A stretch of 64,000 nt of DNA from Verrucomicrobiota bacterium (GCA_016200005.1 JACQFP010000023.1:1-64000), one strand, 5' to 3'; shown: positions 1 to 10,630, counted from the stretch's first letter. A program made the numbers and translations. Notes: generated by a model from the sequence alone, not told the origin.

Positions 1-872
1 CTTCGAGTTGTAACGCCAACAACACTGGGGCGTTCACCGTGAACGCGATCATTACTGTGGCTCCACCGTCTCCACCACCGGGGCAAGTGACGGTGTATGG
101 GATAGCGAACATCGTGTTGGCGGGACAATTGGCGGTGGCGAGTTCTCGCGGGTCTTCGGCGTGTAATTACGCCTACGACAATGGAACACTCAATTCGCCG
201 GTTAATTTGGGCTTCAATCTGAGCGGCTTGGCGGGACAGGCCATTCAATTTACCAATGTCACGGGCATGGTGAGTTTGGCTGGAGGAATTCCGGATACGC
301 TACCCGATGGGAACTTATCGAACATGGATACGACTACATCGGAATTTGGTCTATCGAGCGTTACGGGGCCAAGCGGGGCACTGGTGGGTGTCTTCCTGAA
401 TGATTTGATTCCGAGCGGGACGGCTCCGCCGGCTCTGGACTTCTCGACGCAGGCCAATAGGGACATTCTTGTCCTAAGCCCTGTCCTTCGCCAAGTCTTC
501 TATATCGGATCGGGCGGAACGAGTTTGGGAAGCACGAAAGGTTTCGTCGTCCCCCAAGGCGCGACGAGGCTTTTCGTGGGAGTATTGGAACAGGCGAGTT
601 GTAATGCCAATAACACAGGCTGGTTCTCCGTTGGTGTGCCAATTCTTCCTCCTCCTCCGCTCCAGATTACCGAATTTAGTTGGAGCGGGGACGCTTTCAG
701 CCTCAATGTGGTGGCAACCGCTGGGAAGTCTTACACGTTGGAGTACAAGGACTCTTTGAGTGAGCTGACGTGGAAGCCGATAATGACCGTCTCTTGCGGA
801 GGGTGCCTACTAACTCTGACTGATCCTTCAGCCACAATGCCACAGCGGTTTTACCGTGTGCGTGTGGACTAA
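1..872 (+). CDS. Exported repeat protein, 3' part only
   Basis: The reading frame is open from base 3, so the gene starts left of the window; the GTG at 39 is internal. The visible part has a repeated beta-rich domain. The fragment SSCNANNTGAFTV at the very start recurs as ASCNANNTGWFSV near base 597, so at least two tandem copies of a domain of about 190 residues exist. Each copy ends in a proline-rich linker (APPSPPPG, LPPPPLQ). The last 70 residues form the C-terminal module often seen on exported Verrucomicrobia proteins (TLEYKDSL, a TDPSAT-like motif, FYRVRVD). Such proteins are usually surface or secreted. The function is unknown and no catalytic motif is visible. Confidence 0.75.
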   Translation, partial: SSCNANNTGAFTVNAIITVAPPSPPPGQVTVYGIANIVLAGQLAVASSRGSSACNYAYDNGTLNSPVNLGFNLSGLAGQAIQFTNVTGMVSLAGGIPDTLPDGNLSNMDTTTSEFGLSSVTGPSGALVGVFLNDLIPSGTAPPALDFSTQANRDILVLSPVLRQVFYIGSGGTSLGSTKGFVVPQGATRLFVGVLEQASCNANNTGWFSVGVPILPPPPLQITEFSWSGDAFSLNVVATAGKSYTLEYKDSLSELTWKPIMTVSCGGCLLTLTDPSATMPQRFYRVRVD

Positions 873-1093
873 TTCGATCACGACAGATCACCGAAGTCAT
901 TATTTTGAAAGCAACGCCCTCACGCGTCGTGTCCCAACTACACATCAACCCTGCAATCGCTCGCTTCAGACTCTTAGCTAACGTGTTGTTAACGTGGTCA
1001 GAATTCCATAAACACGCTCGATTCATCGGCGCCGTGGTTCCACGGCAGTGCGGACGAGCCCCAGCTAAAGCGGCGTCGCGCACAATCCGGAGC

Positions 1094-1297
1094 CTACTTC
1101 GCCATCACCATTTCGAGGGTTTCCTCCTGCCGGTGGGGCGCAGCTTCTTCATCCTCGATGGATGGGCCGGGTGACGGATGTTTCAATAGTTCAGGGGTGT
1201 GGTCGAGGACCGCTTCCTCTGACTTGTGGAATTTTACGCTGACAATTTTGCTGATCCCCTGCTCTTCCATCGTCACGCCATAGAGCACGTCGGCCAA
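1094..1297 (-). pseudogene. Duplicated 3' end of smc (67 codons plus stop)
   Basis: The stretch encodes LADVLYGVTMEEQGISKIVS and continues to ETLEMVMAK-stop. It matches the last 67 residues of the intact smc gene at 2039-2242 with no insertion or deletion. By hand count about 181 of 204 bases agree (near 89 percent), and most amino-acid changes are conservative. The homology stops sharply near 1303. The frame stays open upstream to an ATG at 1387 (MATKVNQWQFV...), giving a 97-residue hybrid ORF whose first 30 residues I do not recognise. The ATPase head needs its N-terminal half, so this fragment cannot act as SMC. It forms one side of the direct repeat around vapBC. Confidence 0.85.
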
Positions 1298-1405
1298 ACC
1301 GAGCAAGTCTCCGTCCGTTTCCAAAAAATTGTAGTGAAGCCTTCCATCCATCAGAACGAATTGCCATTGGTTGACTTTCGTGGCCATATCGACAAGAGTT
1401 CCTCC

Positions 1406-1633
1406 ATGAAGATATCGAGGAAAGGTCAGGTCACGATTCCGTCGAACATGCGTCGAAAACATGGATTGCTGCCGAGGCGCAACGTGGAGTTTGTGGACCA
1501 ACCCAACGGCGTGCTGCTGATCAAAGCCGGCCGGGTCTCGACTGGCAGGCGCGTCCTGGCCAGATTGCTTGCGGGCGGCCGAATCAAAGGGCGCACGCAA
1601 GATTGGCTTCGCCTGACGCGGGGAACGGCATGA
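1406..1633 (+). CDS. vapB: AbrB/SpoVT-like antitoxin (VapB type)
   Basis: The product has 75 residues. The N-terminus MKISRKGQVTIPSNMRRKHG is a swapped-hairpin AbrB (SpoVT/MazE) DNA-binding motif, as in VapB antitoxins. These neutralise the partner PIN ribonuclease with their C-terminus and repress their own operon with the N-terminal fold. The ATG at 1406 is chosen because the motif begins there; an upstream in-frame start at 1226 lies in the antisense of the smc remnant. The stop overlaps the vapC start as ATGA (1630-1633), which suggests translational coupling. The C-terminal half (GRRVLARLLAGGRIKGRTQDWLRL) is arginine-rich. Autoregulation is inferred from the family. Confidence 0.85.
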   Translation: MKISRKGQVTIPSNMRRKHGLLPRRNVEFVDQPNGVLLIKAGRVSTGRRVLARLLAGGRIKGRTQDWLRLTRGTA

Positions 1634-2022
1634 TCTTGGTGGACACCAGCGTCATCGCCGACATTCTTACAAAGGACCCCGATTGGTTCGACTGGTCGAG
1701 CAAGCAGTTGGAGAGGTGGGCAAATCAAGGGCCGGTCTGTTACAACGCAATCATCTTCGCTGAACTGGCGGTCAAATTCGACACGCAAAAGGAATTGGAG
1801 CACCGGCTCTCTGCCTTCACCTGTCTGCCTCTGTCACTGAAGGCGGCGTTTCAGGCTGCCAAGGCATTTGAGAAATATCGACGCGCGGGTGGCAAGAAAG
1901 CGCTCCCCTTGCCCGATTTCTTCATCGGCGCACACGCCTACGTCGCGCATGTGCCGCTGCTCACCCGCAACCCGCGGCGCGTCCGCAGCTTCTTTCCTTC
2001 GGTGCGGCTTATTACGCCGTAA
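1630..2022 (+). CDS. vapC: PIN-domain ribonuclease toxin (VapC type)
   Basis: The product has 130 residues, a normal VapC length. PIN domains use acidic residues to hold Mg2+ or Mn2+ and cut RNA; VapC toxins typically cut tRNA or rRNA. Visible acidic positions are D5 (MILVDTS), E45 (IIFAELAV) and D96 (PDFFIGAHA), followed by LLTRNPRRVRSFFP, the usual end of the fold. The start at 1630 overlaps the vapB stop by four bases. The gene looks intact. The pair lies between two diverged copies of the smc 3' end, so it was probably acquired. The RNA target cannot be told from sequence. Confidence 0.88.
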   Translation: MILVDTSVIADILTKDPDWFDWSSKQLERWANQGPVCYNAIIFAELAVKFDTQKELEHRLSAFTCLPLSLKAAFQAAKAFEKYRRAGGKKALPLPDFFIGAHAYVAHVPLLTRNPRRVRSFFPSVRLITP

Positions 2023-2038
2023 CGTCGGCACGGATCAC

Positions 2039-5000
2039 TTACTTCGCCATCACCATTTCGAGGGTTTCCGCCGGCCGGTGCGGTGCATCTTCTTCCTCCT
2101 CAATGGAGGGTCGGGGTGCCGGTTGTTCCAACAGTTCCGGCGTGTGGTCGAGGACCGCTTCCTCAGTCTTATGGAATTTAACGCTGACAATTTTGCTGAT
2201 CCCCTGCTCTTCCATCGTTACGCCATAGAGCACGTCGGCCATGCCGATGGTCCGTTTGTTGTGAGTAATGATGACGAACTGCGAATGAACCAGAAAACGT
2301 TGCAGCACGCGGATGAAACGGTTGATGTTGGATTCATCCAACGGCGCATCCAATTCGTCGAGCACGCAAAACGGACTCGGTTTGACCTGGTAAATGGCGA
2401 ACAAGAGCGCCACCGCCGTCATGGTCTGCTCTCCGCCGGAAAGAAGCGAGATCGTCTGCAACTGCTTGCCGGGCGGTCGCGCCACAATGTCGATGCCGCT
2501 TTCCAGCACATCTCCTTCGTCCACCAGAATCAGGTCCGCCTTCCCGCCGCCGAACACCTCGGTGAACATCGCGCGAAAATTGTCCCGGATTTTGTGGAAG
2601 GTGTCCGTGAACATTTCCTGCGTCTGCAGGTTGATCCGGTTGATCACTTCCAATAGTTGCGCTTTGGCTGCAACCAAATCATCGTTTTGTTTGGTAAGGA
2701 ATTGGTAACGCTGTTCAGTTTCTTCATACTCCTCAATGGCAACCAGATTTACCGGCCCGATTTCCTCGATCCGCTGTTGCAACTTGGTGACCTGCTCTGC
2801 CACGGCATTCCAATCGGTCGAAGCGCCGCTGGCGGCCATTTCTTCCGGCGTGAGGGTTTGCACCTTGGCCGGGCCTTCGTCCGCAAACGTGATGGTGATA
2901 CACTCACTGCGCACATCGTCCAGCTTGACATGGTATTGCTGCTGGATGCGGTCGCGGAGATTCTGCACCGACATGTTTTTCTGCGCCAACTCCACGTCAA
3001 GCGCCCCGCGCTTCTGCTGGAGTTCCGTCAAACGCCGTCGTTGTTCGCGCAAATTCTCTTCGTGGGTTGAGACCCCGCTCTCTTGCACATCGCGACGGCC
3101 AATAAGCTCCGCCACCTGCGCGTTCACTTGTTCCCGCTCGTGTTGCAACGCCACTATTCTTTGACGCGAATCCGCCATCTCAACTTCGGCTTGTGTCTTA
3201 CGGTTAATGAAGGAGGAAATCTCGCTGCGTCGTTGTTCCACCAACTGTTTCAACTCGGCAATGCGTTGTTCGAGGGGTTGTTGCTGAGAACGGAACGAGG
3301 CACACAACTGTTCCTCCGTAGCCAGTGCCACACGCGCCTCCGTCAGCGCGGCATTGGCCGCTTCCCGCTGTTGACGCAAACGCTCCAACCCGGCATTCAA
3401 ATCCGTCAGTTGCTGTTGCAGCGCGTGTTCGCGGGATTCGTGTTCACCAATTTGCGTTGCGAGGGTGGCGCGCTTTTGCGTCCCTTCCCGCTCGTGTTCC
3501 GACAGACTTTGAATCTCGTAAACGACCGTGTCGATTTTCTGGTGCAAGACGCGTTGGGAATTTTGCAACGCGTTGAATTCGCCCTGGTGCGTGGCAATCG
3601 CGACTTCCTGGGTGCGCAGTTCCGTTTGCTCCTGTTGTAAACTCGCCTGCAACTGTGTCTGTTCGCTCAACAAGGTTCCTTTGTTGCGGCTGGCTTCGTT
3701 AATCTGTTCCTGCAGTTGTGAAAGGTGCGATTGCAGCTCGGCGATTTGGTTTTTACGTCCGAGAATCGATGCCGGAGTTTTGACAGTACCGTTGCTGGAA
3801 CCGCCGGTAAACACTCCGTGACTACTCAACAGCTCGCCATTCAGCGTGACATAGTGAAATTCGCCCTTGGTCTCACGCCAGGCAGTCGTGGCGGCGCCCA
3901 GATCGCGAACAATCCGCGTCACCCCGAGCAGTCGTTCCAAAAGCGGCTGGAGCGGCCGGTCGGCTTCTACCACGTTGATCGCCGGGATGGGGTGTGACCC
4001 ATTCGCCATCAAGTCGAAGGACGGTGGTTTCGCTTCCGGGACTGGCGAATCGGCGCCGTGATCCCCATTCCTCAGCAACTCCAACGGCGCGATGCTGGCC
4101 CGTCCCTTATTGTTGGCGGTAAGCTCGGCAATAATCTGTCTGGCAGCGTCCGTTTGCTCGGTAAGCACCAATTGCAAATGATGGCCCAGCGCCGTTTCAA
4201 CAGCGGTGACGAATTGGTCCGGAACGCGGATCTTGTCCGCCAGCGAACCGAGCACCGACTGCGACTGCTTGAGTGCGGCCAGCGCCCCGGCGCTGAATCC
4301 TTCGTGGGTTTCTCGCAACTGATCGAGAACTTTCAGATGCGAGCGTTTCTCGGCCTGTTGTTGGAGAAGATCATCCAGTTGTTGCGTGGCTGCTTTGAGT
4401 TCCTCCTCAATTTCGCGCAATCGCTTCTGGCGTTCTTCCACCGTGCCGCGCTGCGTTTGGACGCCCATTTTTTCCGCCTCCACATTCACGGCGAATTCAT
4501 GCAGGCGGATTTCCAATCGGGTGCGCTCCTCTTCCAATTGAATTTTCTCCGACGAAAGTTTCTCCAGTCGGACGACGTTGCCCTGCTTTTGCAGATCGAG
4601 CGCATTGATTTCATTGCGAACGCGGGTCAATTGTTGAGCGGCGGCGAAAGAGTCCGACTGCAATTTCCGTAATTGTTCCTGGTGCGCTCGCAAATCTTTT
4701 TCCAAGGCCTGCAACGCCTCCTGTTTTGCTTCCAGTGTTGCTCGGTGACTTTCGAGCGTTGCGGCGGAAGCTGTCAAGCGCTCTGAGACGGAGGCTAATT
4801 CCTGTTCCGCCGCCGAACACCGTTCCTCCGCCTGAGAAATATCACTCAACGCTTTGGCGTTTTGCGACTCGAATTCGTGAAGGCGCTCCTGATTAAACTG
4901 AATCCGGCCTTCGTGCTTTTCAATCTGGCTCTTCAATTCCAGCCCGTGCTGTTGGGATTGGCTGATTTCGTGTTCCAACGTCGCCAGTTGTTCGCGCAAT

Positions 5001-5830
5001 TGCGCGATCTCGTTTTCGCCGCGCAGCACATTTTCGGAACAGGTTTCAGTTTCTAGGCGCAATTTTTCCACCGCTGACTGCCGCTCGTTGATCTCCGCTT
5101 GCAACACGTCGAAATGATGCCGCGCCAGTTGCGTGTCGAGATGTTGCAACTCGAGGTTGAGTTGCTTGTAACGGCGCGCCTTGCCCGCCTGCCGTTGCAG
5201 CGAACCGATCTGCCGCTTCACTTCGCGGATGAGGTCGGCAATGCGCAAGAGATTTTGATCGGTGTATTCGAGTTTGCGCAGCGCTTCCCTTTTTTGGGAT
5301 TTGAATTTGGTGATGCCCGCGGCTTCTTCAAAGATCATCCGGCGATCTTCGGGCTTGCTGGACAGAATCTGTGTGATGTTCCCTTGCGCCATGATGCTGT
5401 AACTGGTGCGTCCCACTCCCGTACCCATGAACAGTTGCTGGACGTCTTTCAGCCGGCACGGCGTTTTGTTGATGAAGTATTCACTGCCACCATCACGAAA
5501 GACGCGCCGGGTTAACGTCACTTCGTTGTAGGCCAGCTCGACGCCGGCGGCGACCAGGTTTTCCGCATCGACGCCGCCAATCGTGAGCGACACCTCCGCC
5601 ATGCCGAGCGGTTTGCGTCCATCCGTGCCGTTGAAGATCACGTCAGCCATCTCGCCGCCGCGCAGCGCTTTGGCCGATTGCTCGCCCAAAACCCAGCGAA
5701 TGGCGTCGGACACATTCGATTTGCCGCACCCGTTTGGACCGACAATCGCGGTCACGCCCGGTTGGAAGTTGAGGGAAGTCTTGTCCGCAAAGGACTTGAA
5801 TCCCAATACCGTTAGGTTCTTTAGATACAT
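2039..5830 (-). CDS. smc: Chromosome segregation protein SMC
   Basis: The 1263-residue product is a full-length SMC, the ATPase that, usually with ScpA and ScpB, compacts and segregates the chromosome. Walker A (GPNGCGKS) is at residues 31-38. Long coiled-coil arms follow, with a hinge around 510-680 (FSAGALAAL to VFTGGSSNG). The C-terminal head has the ABC signature LSGGEQ (1130-1135) and Walker B VLDELDAPLD (from 1156). The N-terminal MYLKNLTVLGFKSFADKT is typical and fixes the start. scpA and scpB are not adjacent. The last 67 codons are duplicated at 1094-1297, so the present C-terminus may have been replaced by a donor copy, but the enzyme looks complete. Confidence 0.97.
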   Translation of the reverse strand: MYLKNLTVLGFKSFADKTSLNFQPGVTAIVGPNGCGKSNVSDAIRWVLGEQSAKALRGGEMADVIFNGTDGRKPLGMAEVSLTIGGVDAENLVAAGVELAYNEVTLTRRVFRDGGSEYFINKTPCRLKDVQQLFMGTGVGRTSYSIMAQGNITQILSSKPEDRRMIFEEAAGITKFKSQKREALRKLEYTDQNLLRIADLIREVKRQIGSLQRQAGKARRYKQLNLELQHLDTQLARHHFDVLQAEINERQSAVEKLRLETETCSENVLRGENEIAQLREQLATLEHEISQSQQHGLELKSQIEKHEGRIQFNQERLHEFESQNAKALSDISQAEERCSAAEQELASVSERLTASAATLESHRATLEAKQEALQALEKDLRAHQEQLRKLQSDSFAAAQQLTRVRNEINALDLQKQGNVVRLEKLSSEKIQLEEERTRLEIRLHEFAVNVEAEKMGVQTQRGTVEERQKRLREIEEELKAATQQLDDLLQQQAEKRSHLKVLDQLRETHEGFSAGALAALKQSQSVLGSLADKIRVPDQFVTAVETALGHHLQLVLTEQTDAARQIIAELTANNKGRASIAPLELLRNGDHGADSPVPEAKPPSFDLMANGSHPIPAINVVEADRPLQPLLERLLGVTRIVRDLGAATTAWRETKGEFHYVTLNGELLSSHGVFTGGSSNGTVKTPASILGRKNQIAELQSHLSQLQEQINEASRNKGTLLSEQTQLQASLQQEQTELRTQEVAIATHQGEFNALQNSQRVLHQKIDTVVYEIQSLSEHEREGTQKRATLATQIGEHESREHALQQQLTDLNAGLERLRQQREAANAALTEARVALATEEQLCASFRSQQQPLEQRIAELKQLVEQRRSEISSFINRKTQAEVEMADSRQRIVALQHEREQVNAQVAELIGRRDVQESGVSTHEENLREQRRRLTELQQKRGALDVELAQKNMSVQNLRDRIQQQYHVKLDDVRSECITITFADEGPAKVQTLTPEEMAASGASTDWNAVAEQVTKLQQRIEEIGPVNLVAIEEYEETEQRYQFLTKQNDDLVAAKAQLLEVINRINLQTQEMFTDTFHKIRDNFRAMFTEVFGGGKADLILVDEGDVLESGIDIVARPPGKQLQTISLLSGGEQTMTAVALLFAIYQVKPSPFCVLDELDAPLDESNINRFIRVLQRFLVHSQFVIITHNKRTIGMADVLYGVTMEEQGISKIVSVKFHKTEEAVLDHTPELLEQPAPRPSIEEEEDAPHRPAETLEMVMAK

Positions 5831-6058
5831 GATTTAACCCGAATTTTGATTAAATGACCAAAAACGCCCCCCTCTGTAAAGCGAAAAAACCACAATATAA
5901 AGGGGCATGCCACCGTCGGAGCACAAGTAATTGGTGAGGAACCGAGATTTGATTTGTGCCCACCGTTCTACGCTACCAGCCTGCAATTCTGTCTGAGAAC
6001 GACCTTTGTCTGAGTTTCCTGTTTCCCATACGCCTCACGGAAAAACTTTACAAAGGTT

Positions 6059-7618
6059 ATGTCGAGCCATTCTTATCACAGCCTTTGTCCGAGCGCTAGT
6101 GTGAATTTAAGAAAAATTAAAACTCTCTTGGCGGTGCTTCCATGCTTGATGCCTGGCATTGGCTCGCCAGCAGCGGTTGTGAACTACGCGACGTCAACCG
6201 TGTTGCCGCCGAAACCCAACCGCGAATTTCGTGGCGCCTGGGTCGCCAGCGTGTCGAACATTGACTGGCCTTCTCAACCCGGATTGTCCACGGCGCAACA
6301 GAAGGCCGAGCTGGTCGCCATCTTGAATCGGGCGGCTCAGTTGCATTTGAATGCGATCATCCTCCAGGTGCGGCCAGCGTGCGACGCGCTTTACTCGTCT
6401 CAACTGGAACCGTGGTCGGAATATCTCACCGGCACCATGGGCAGGCCGCCGTCGCCTTATTATGATCCGCTGGACTTTGCGGTGGCGGAAGCACACAAGC
6501 GCGGATTGGAATTGCACGCCTGGTTCAATCCTTTTCGAGCGCGCCAGTCCGGAGCCAAGTCCCTTGTCTCAGCGAAGCACATCAGCCGGACGCGTCCCGA
6601 ACTCGTCCGCCAGTATGGAAAACTTCTCTGGCTCGATCCGGGCGAACGCGAAGTGCAGGATCACTCGCTACGCGTTGTGATGGATGTGGTGAAGCGATAC
6701 GACATCGACGGCGTGCACTTCGACGATTATTTTTACCCGGAGCGCGGTTCGACAGCCGGGGACTCAGATTTTCCAGACGACAGAAGTTGGAGACGCTTTG
6801 GCACCGGAGGGAGGTTGAGTCGGGAAGATTGGCGGCGTGAAAATGTCAACACGTTCATCCAGCGCGTGTATCAATCCACCAAGGCAACGAAGCCTTGGGT
6901 GAAGTTCGGCATCAGCCCTTTTGGAATTTGGCGGCCAAAGAATCCTGCTCAAATTCGCGGCAAGGATGCTTATGCCGAGCTTTACGCCGACTCGCGCAAG
7001 TGGCTGGCCAACGGTTGGGTGGATTATTTCGCGCCGCAACTTTACTGGGCGATTCAGCCGCCGGAGCAGAGTTACCCCGTGCTCTTGAAGTGGTGGGCCG
7101 AACAGAACCCCAAAGGGCGACATCTTTGGCCGGGCATGGATGCAACGAAGGTCGGTGGCAAGTGGACGGCTGAGGAAATCGTCAAGCAAGTTCGGTTGAC
7201 GCGCAAACAAACCAGGGCCTCGGGGGAGATATTCTGGGACATGAAGAGTCTCATGGAGAATCGCGGACGGCTTGCCAGCACGCTCGAAAATGATTTGTTT
7301 GCGCAGCCGGCGCTTGTCCCGGCCTCGCCCTGGCTGGACAGACAGCGGCCCGGGAAACCGAAACTTTACATCGCCAACCACGGCAGCACTGGCGCGGCAG
7401 CACTCACCTGGGCAGACGCGACCACGAATAAAGTTTGGTTGTGGGTCGTGCAGACCAGAAAAGGCGGCTCCTGGAGCACCGTTGTTTTGCCGGGTAACCA
7501 GACTTCGCGCTCGCTCGATCGAGCGTCAACGGAGATGATCGCCGTTTCCGCCGTCAATCGTTACGGCAACCTCAGCTACGCGAGTGTGTTGGAGCGCAAG
7601 GTCAACCCGGCCAAATGA
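6059..7618 (+). CDS. GHL10 (DUF187, YngK-like) glycoside hydrolase-like protein
   Basis: The product has 519 residues. An N-terminal hydrophobic stretch (about residues 20-40, ending near SPAAVVNY) looks like a signal peptide. The GHL10 domain starts at REFRGAWVASVSNIDWPS, followed by AIILQVRPACDALY, HAWFNPFRAR and DGVHFDDYFYP, which mark a TIM-barrel glycosidase-like fold. The family is thought to act on cell-wall or extracellular glycans, but a reaction is rarely proven. The last 90 residues form a beta-sandwich-like region. Starts upstream of the signal (59, or codons further in) are uncertain. It stands alone between smc (divergent) and rnpB (convergent). Confidence 0.85.
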   Translation: MSSHSYHSLCPSASVNLRKIKTLLAVLPCLMPGIGSPAAVVNYATSTVLPPKPNREFRGAWVASVSNIDWPSQPGLSTAQQKAELVAILNRAAQLHLNAIILQVRPACDALYSSQLEPWSEYLTGTMGRPPSPYYDPLDFAVAEAHKRGLELHAWFNPFRARQSGAKSLVSAKHISRTRPELVRQYGKLLWLDPGEREVQDHSLRVVMDVVKRYDIDGVHFDDYFYPERGSTAGDSDFPDDRSWRRFGTGGRLSREDWRRENVNTFIQRVYQSTKATKPWVKFGISPFGIWRPKNPAQIRGKDAYAELYADSRKWLANGWVDYFAPQLYWAIQPPEQSYPVLLKWWAEQNPKGRHLWPGMDATKVGGKWTAEEIVKQVRLTRKQTRASGEIFWDMKSLMENRGRLASTLENDLFAQPALVPASPWLDRQRPGKPKLYIANHGSTGAAALTWADATTNKVWLWVVQTRKGGSWSTVVLPGNQTSRSLDRASTEMIAVSAVNRYGNLSYASVLERKVNPAK

Positions 7619-7642
7619 GCACGACCAGTTGAAAGTGATTTT

Positions 7643-8058
7643 GGAAGGGCTATAAGCCGAATTTTGTCTTCGCCCTTACGAGCGGAGAGAATCATTTGTC
7701 TCAGCAGCCGATACCCGAAACCTGTTCCGCCAAAGCGGGACGCGGAGCGGGCCGCTCCTCGGTTTCCTATTTGGCCTTGCACCCGATGGGGTTTTCCGTG
7801 CCTCCGCGCTTACGCTTGGAGCGGTGCGCTCTTACCGCACCTTTTCACCCTTACCCTCTGAAATCTCAGATTTGAAATCTCAAATTTCAAAGTCGGCGGT
7901 CTAAGTTTCTGTGGCACTTTCCGTCGAACCCCGACAATTCTGTCGCGGTCCGCCCGCGTGTATCCCCTGCCCTGCGGCAAGGGTTACGCGGCATCGCGCC
8001 CTGCGGTGTTCGGACTTTCCTCCCCCGGCTTGCGCCGGAAGCGATTCTCCGCCCTTCC
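7643..8058 (-). ncRNA. rnpB: RNase P RNA, bacterial class A
   Basis: On the minus strand the conserved P4-region string GGAGGAAAGTCCGAACAC occurs near the 5' end, and the 3' end carries GACAAAATTCGGCTTATAG. The terminal helix P1 can be drawn exactly: GGAAGGGC (8058-8051) pairs with GCCCTTCC (complement of 7643-7650), and this sets both ends. The RNA is the catalytic part of the enzyme that trims the 5' leader of tRNA precursors. At about 416 bases it is slightly long. Part of the excess is a heptamer-repeat insertion at 7860-7895, roughly 165-200 bases from the 5' end, where helix P12 would be. Confidence 0.93.
7860..7895. repeat. Heptanucleotide repeats inside rnpB
   Basis: On the plus strand consecutive seven-base units read GAAATCT, CAGATTT, GAAATCT, CAAATTT, CAAAGTC. 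They are low-complexity and unlike the G+C-rich RNA around them. Alternate units are partly complementary, so the insert can fold into an extra hairpin. Similar heptamer runs occur in proA (20866-20893) and in the ATP-grasp-like gene (22457-22491, 22627-22654). Confidence 0.75.
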
Positions 8059-8202
8059 AAAACCGAGAGAATGTTAACCGCTAAGTTGAAGGAAAACAAG
8101 CAGCAGTTGGATCACGAAAGTCTAACGGTTTCGCGTCTTAACCTTAATCTCTCTTGATCTTCGGCTCTGCCCGGCGGGATTAAGAGCAAGAAGCGGAAAG
8201 AA

Positions 8203-8931
8203 TTACTCCGCCGCAGCCAGTTCCATATCGCGCGTGTAGTAAAGAATCCGACCGCAATTGATACAGGTCACGATTTCCTGCTCCGCCTGACAGGACACGA
8301 GCACCTGGGCAGGCAGTTTCATGTGGCAACCGCCGCAGACTCCGTGTTGCACTCCAACCACCACGTTTTCGCCGCGATGTTTGAGCAACCGCTCGTAGCG
8401 TGCTCTGGCGATGTCATCAATCGCCGCCACAAGTTCGGCGCGACCGGACTCCACTTCCGCCAGTTCCTTGCGCAACGATTCCTCGCGCGCTGACAGAGCG
8501 ATTATTTGCGCATCAACCAACTTTTTTGTTTCGTTTCCTTTCTGCGATGCCGCCGTCACTCCGTTTTGCGCCGCTTCACCCTGCTCCATCAAATCAAGTT
8601 GTTGATCTTCAAGCTTGGTAATGTCCTTCCTGCACATTTCAATCTCGTGCGCCAACGCCTTGAACTCGTCGTTCTTCTTGGTTTGAAATTGTTGGAGGGA
8701 ATATTTCTCGATCAATTGCTTTCGCGCATCAACCTCCAGTTCCAGTTTTTTGCGTTCGGTATCAATCAGTTTTCCACGCAGTTTGGCGGCTTCCAAACCG
8801 GATTGCGCAGAGGCTGCCCGGGCATTCAGGCTTTGACGCTCCGGTTCGAGGCGGGCCAGCTCGTTTTTCAGGCGAATGATTTTGAGGTCGCGGTTCTGAA
8901 GGATGAGCAGTTTTTCGATCGTTTCAAGCAT
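8203..8931 (-). CDS. Coiled-coil protein with C4 zinc ribbon (zf-RING_7, CT398-like)
   Basis: The product has 242 residues. Residues 1-170 are a long charged coiled coil (LKIIRLKNELARLEPERQ and similar heptads). The C-terminus holds two CxxC knuckles, CGGC and CINC, about 24 residues apart, forming a C4 zinc ribbon. This matches the family typified by chlamydial CT398, proposed as an adaptor in secretion or envelope complexes; the molecular role is not settled. The start has MLETIEKLLILQNRD, the family N-terminus. It lies upstream of rnpB on the same strand, about 145 bases away, so the two could be co-transcribed. This is inference. Confidence 0.85.
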   Translation of the reverse strand: MLETIEKLLILQNRDLKIIRLKNELARLEPERQSLNARAASAQSGLEAAKLRGKLIDTERKKLELEVDARKQLIEKYSLQQFQTKKNDEFKALAHEIEMCRKDITKLEDQQLDLMEQGEAAQNGVTAASQKGNETKKLVDAQIIALSAREESLRKELAEVESGRAELVAAIDDIARARYERLLKHRGENVVVGVQHGVCGGCHMKLPAQVLVSCQAEQEIVTCINCGRILYYTRDMELAAAE

Positions 8932-9097
8932 GGTGACGTCGTTTCGTTTTTCTTGGGAAACGTTACCGACCCTTTCCTTTCAAGTCAATGCGCTGGAACG
9001 GCAATCTTTCCAGCGCGACAATCCTTGCAGAATTATCCCTTGAAACCCGGCGTGGCTGCCTCCACATTGCGATTGAACGTTTAGCGTAGAAACCAAT

Positions 9098-9129
9098 CAA
9101 ATCGAGAAGTCACCAAATCGAGAAGTCAC
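9098..9129. repeat. Perfect tandem 16-mer upstream of htrA
   Basis: The unit CAAATCGAGAAGTCAC occurs twice, at 9098-9113 and 9114-9129, in the leader 27 bases before the htrA start codon. It could be a slippage product or a paired binding site; nothing in the sequence decides this. Confidence 0.6.
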
Positions 9130-9155
9130 GACGGTGGGGCAGTTAACATATCAAT

Positions 9156-10610
<1,455 letters not shown>

Positions 10611-10630
10611 CCTCCCCGCCATCCGAGAGA

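Larger units (their letters stand above)
1094..2247. repeat. Direct repeat of smc 3' end flanking vapBC
   Basis: Copy A (1094-1303) and copy B (2039-2247) lie in the same orientation and are about 89 percent identical without gaps. The 0.74 kb between them holds vapBC. Copy B is the functional end of smc. The repeat ends at the smc stop codon on one side and breaks off between 'ggcca' and unrelated sequence on the other. No transposase or integrase lies inside. The arrangement resembles acquisition through one stretch of homology plus an illegitimate junction. Confidence 0.8.

Noticed and set aside
1226-1405. N-terminal extension of the vapB frame
   Set aside because: It lies antisense to the smc remnant. 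The AbrB motif begins at the ATG at 1406.
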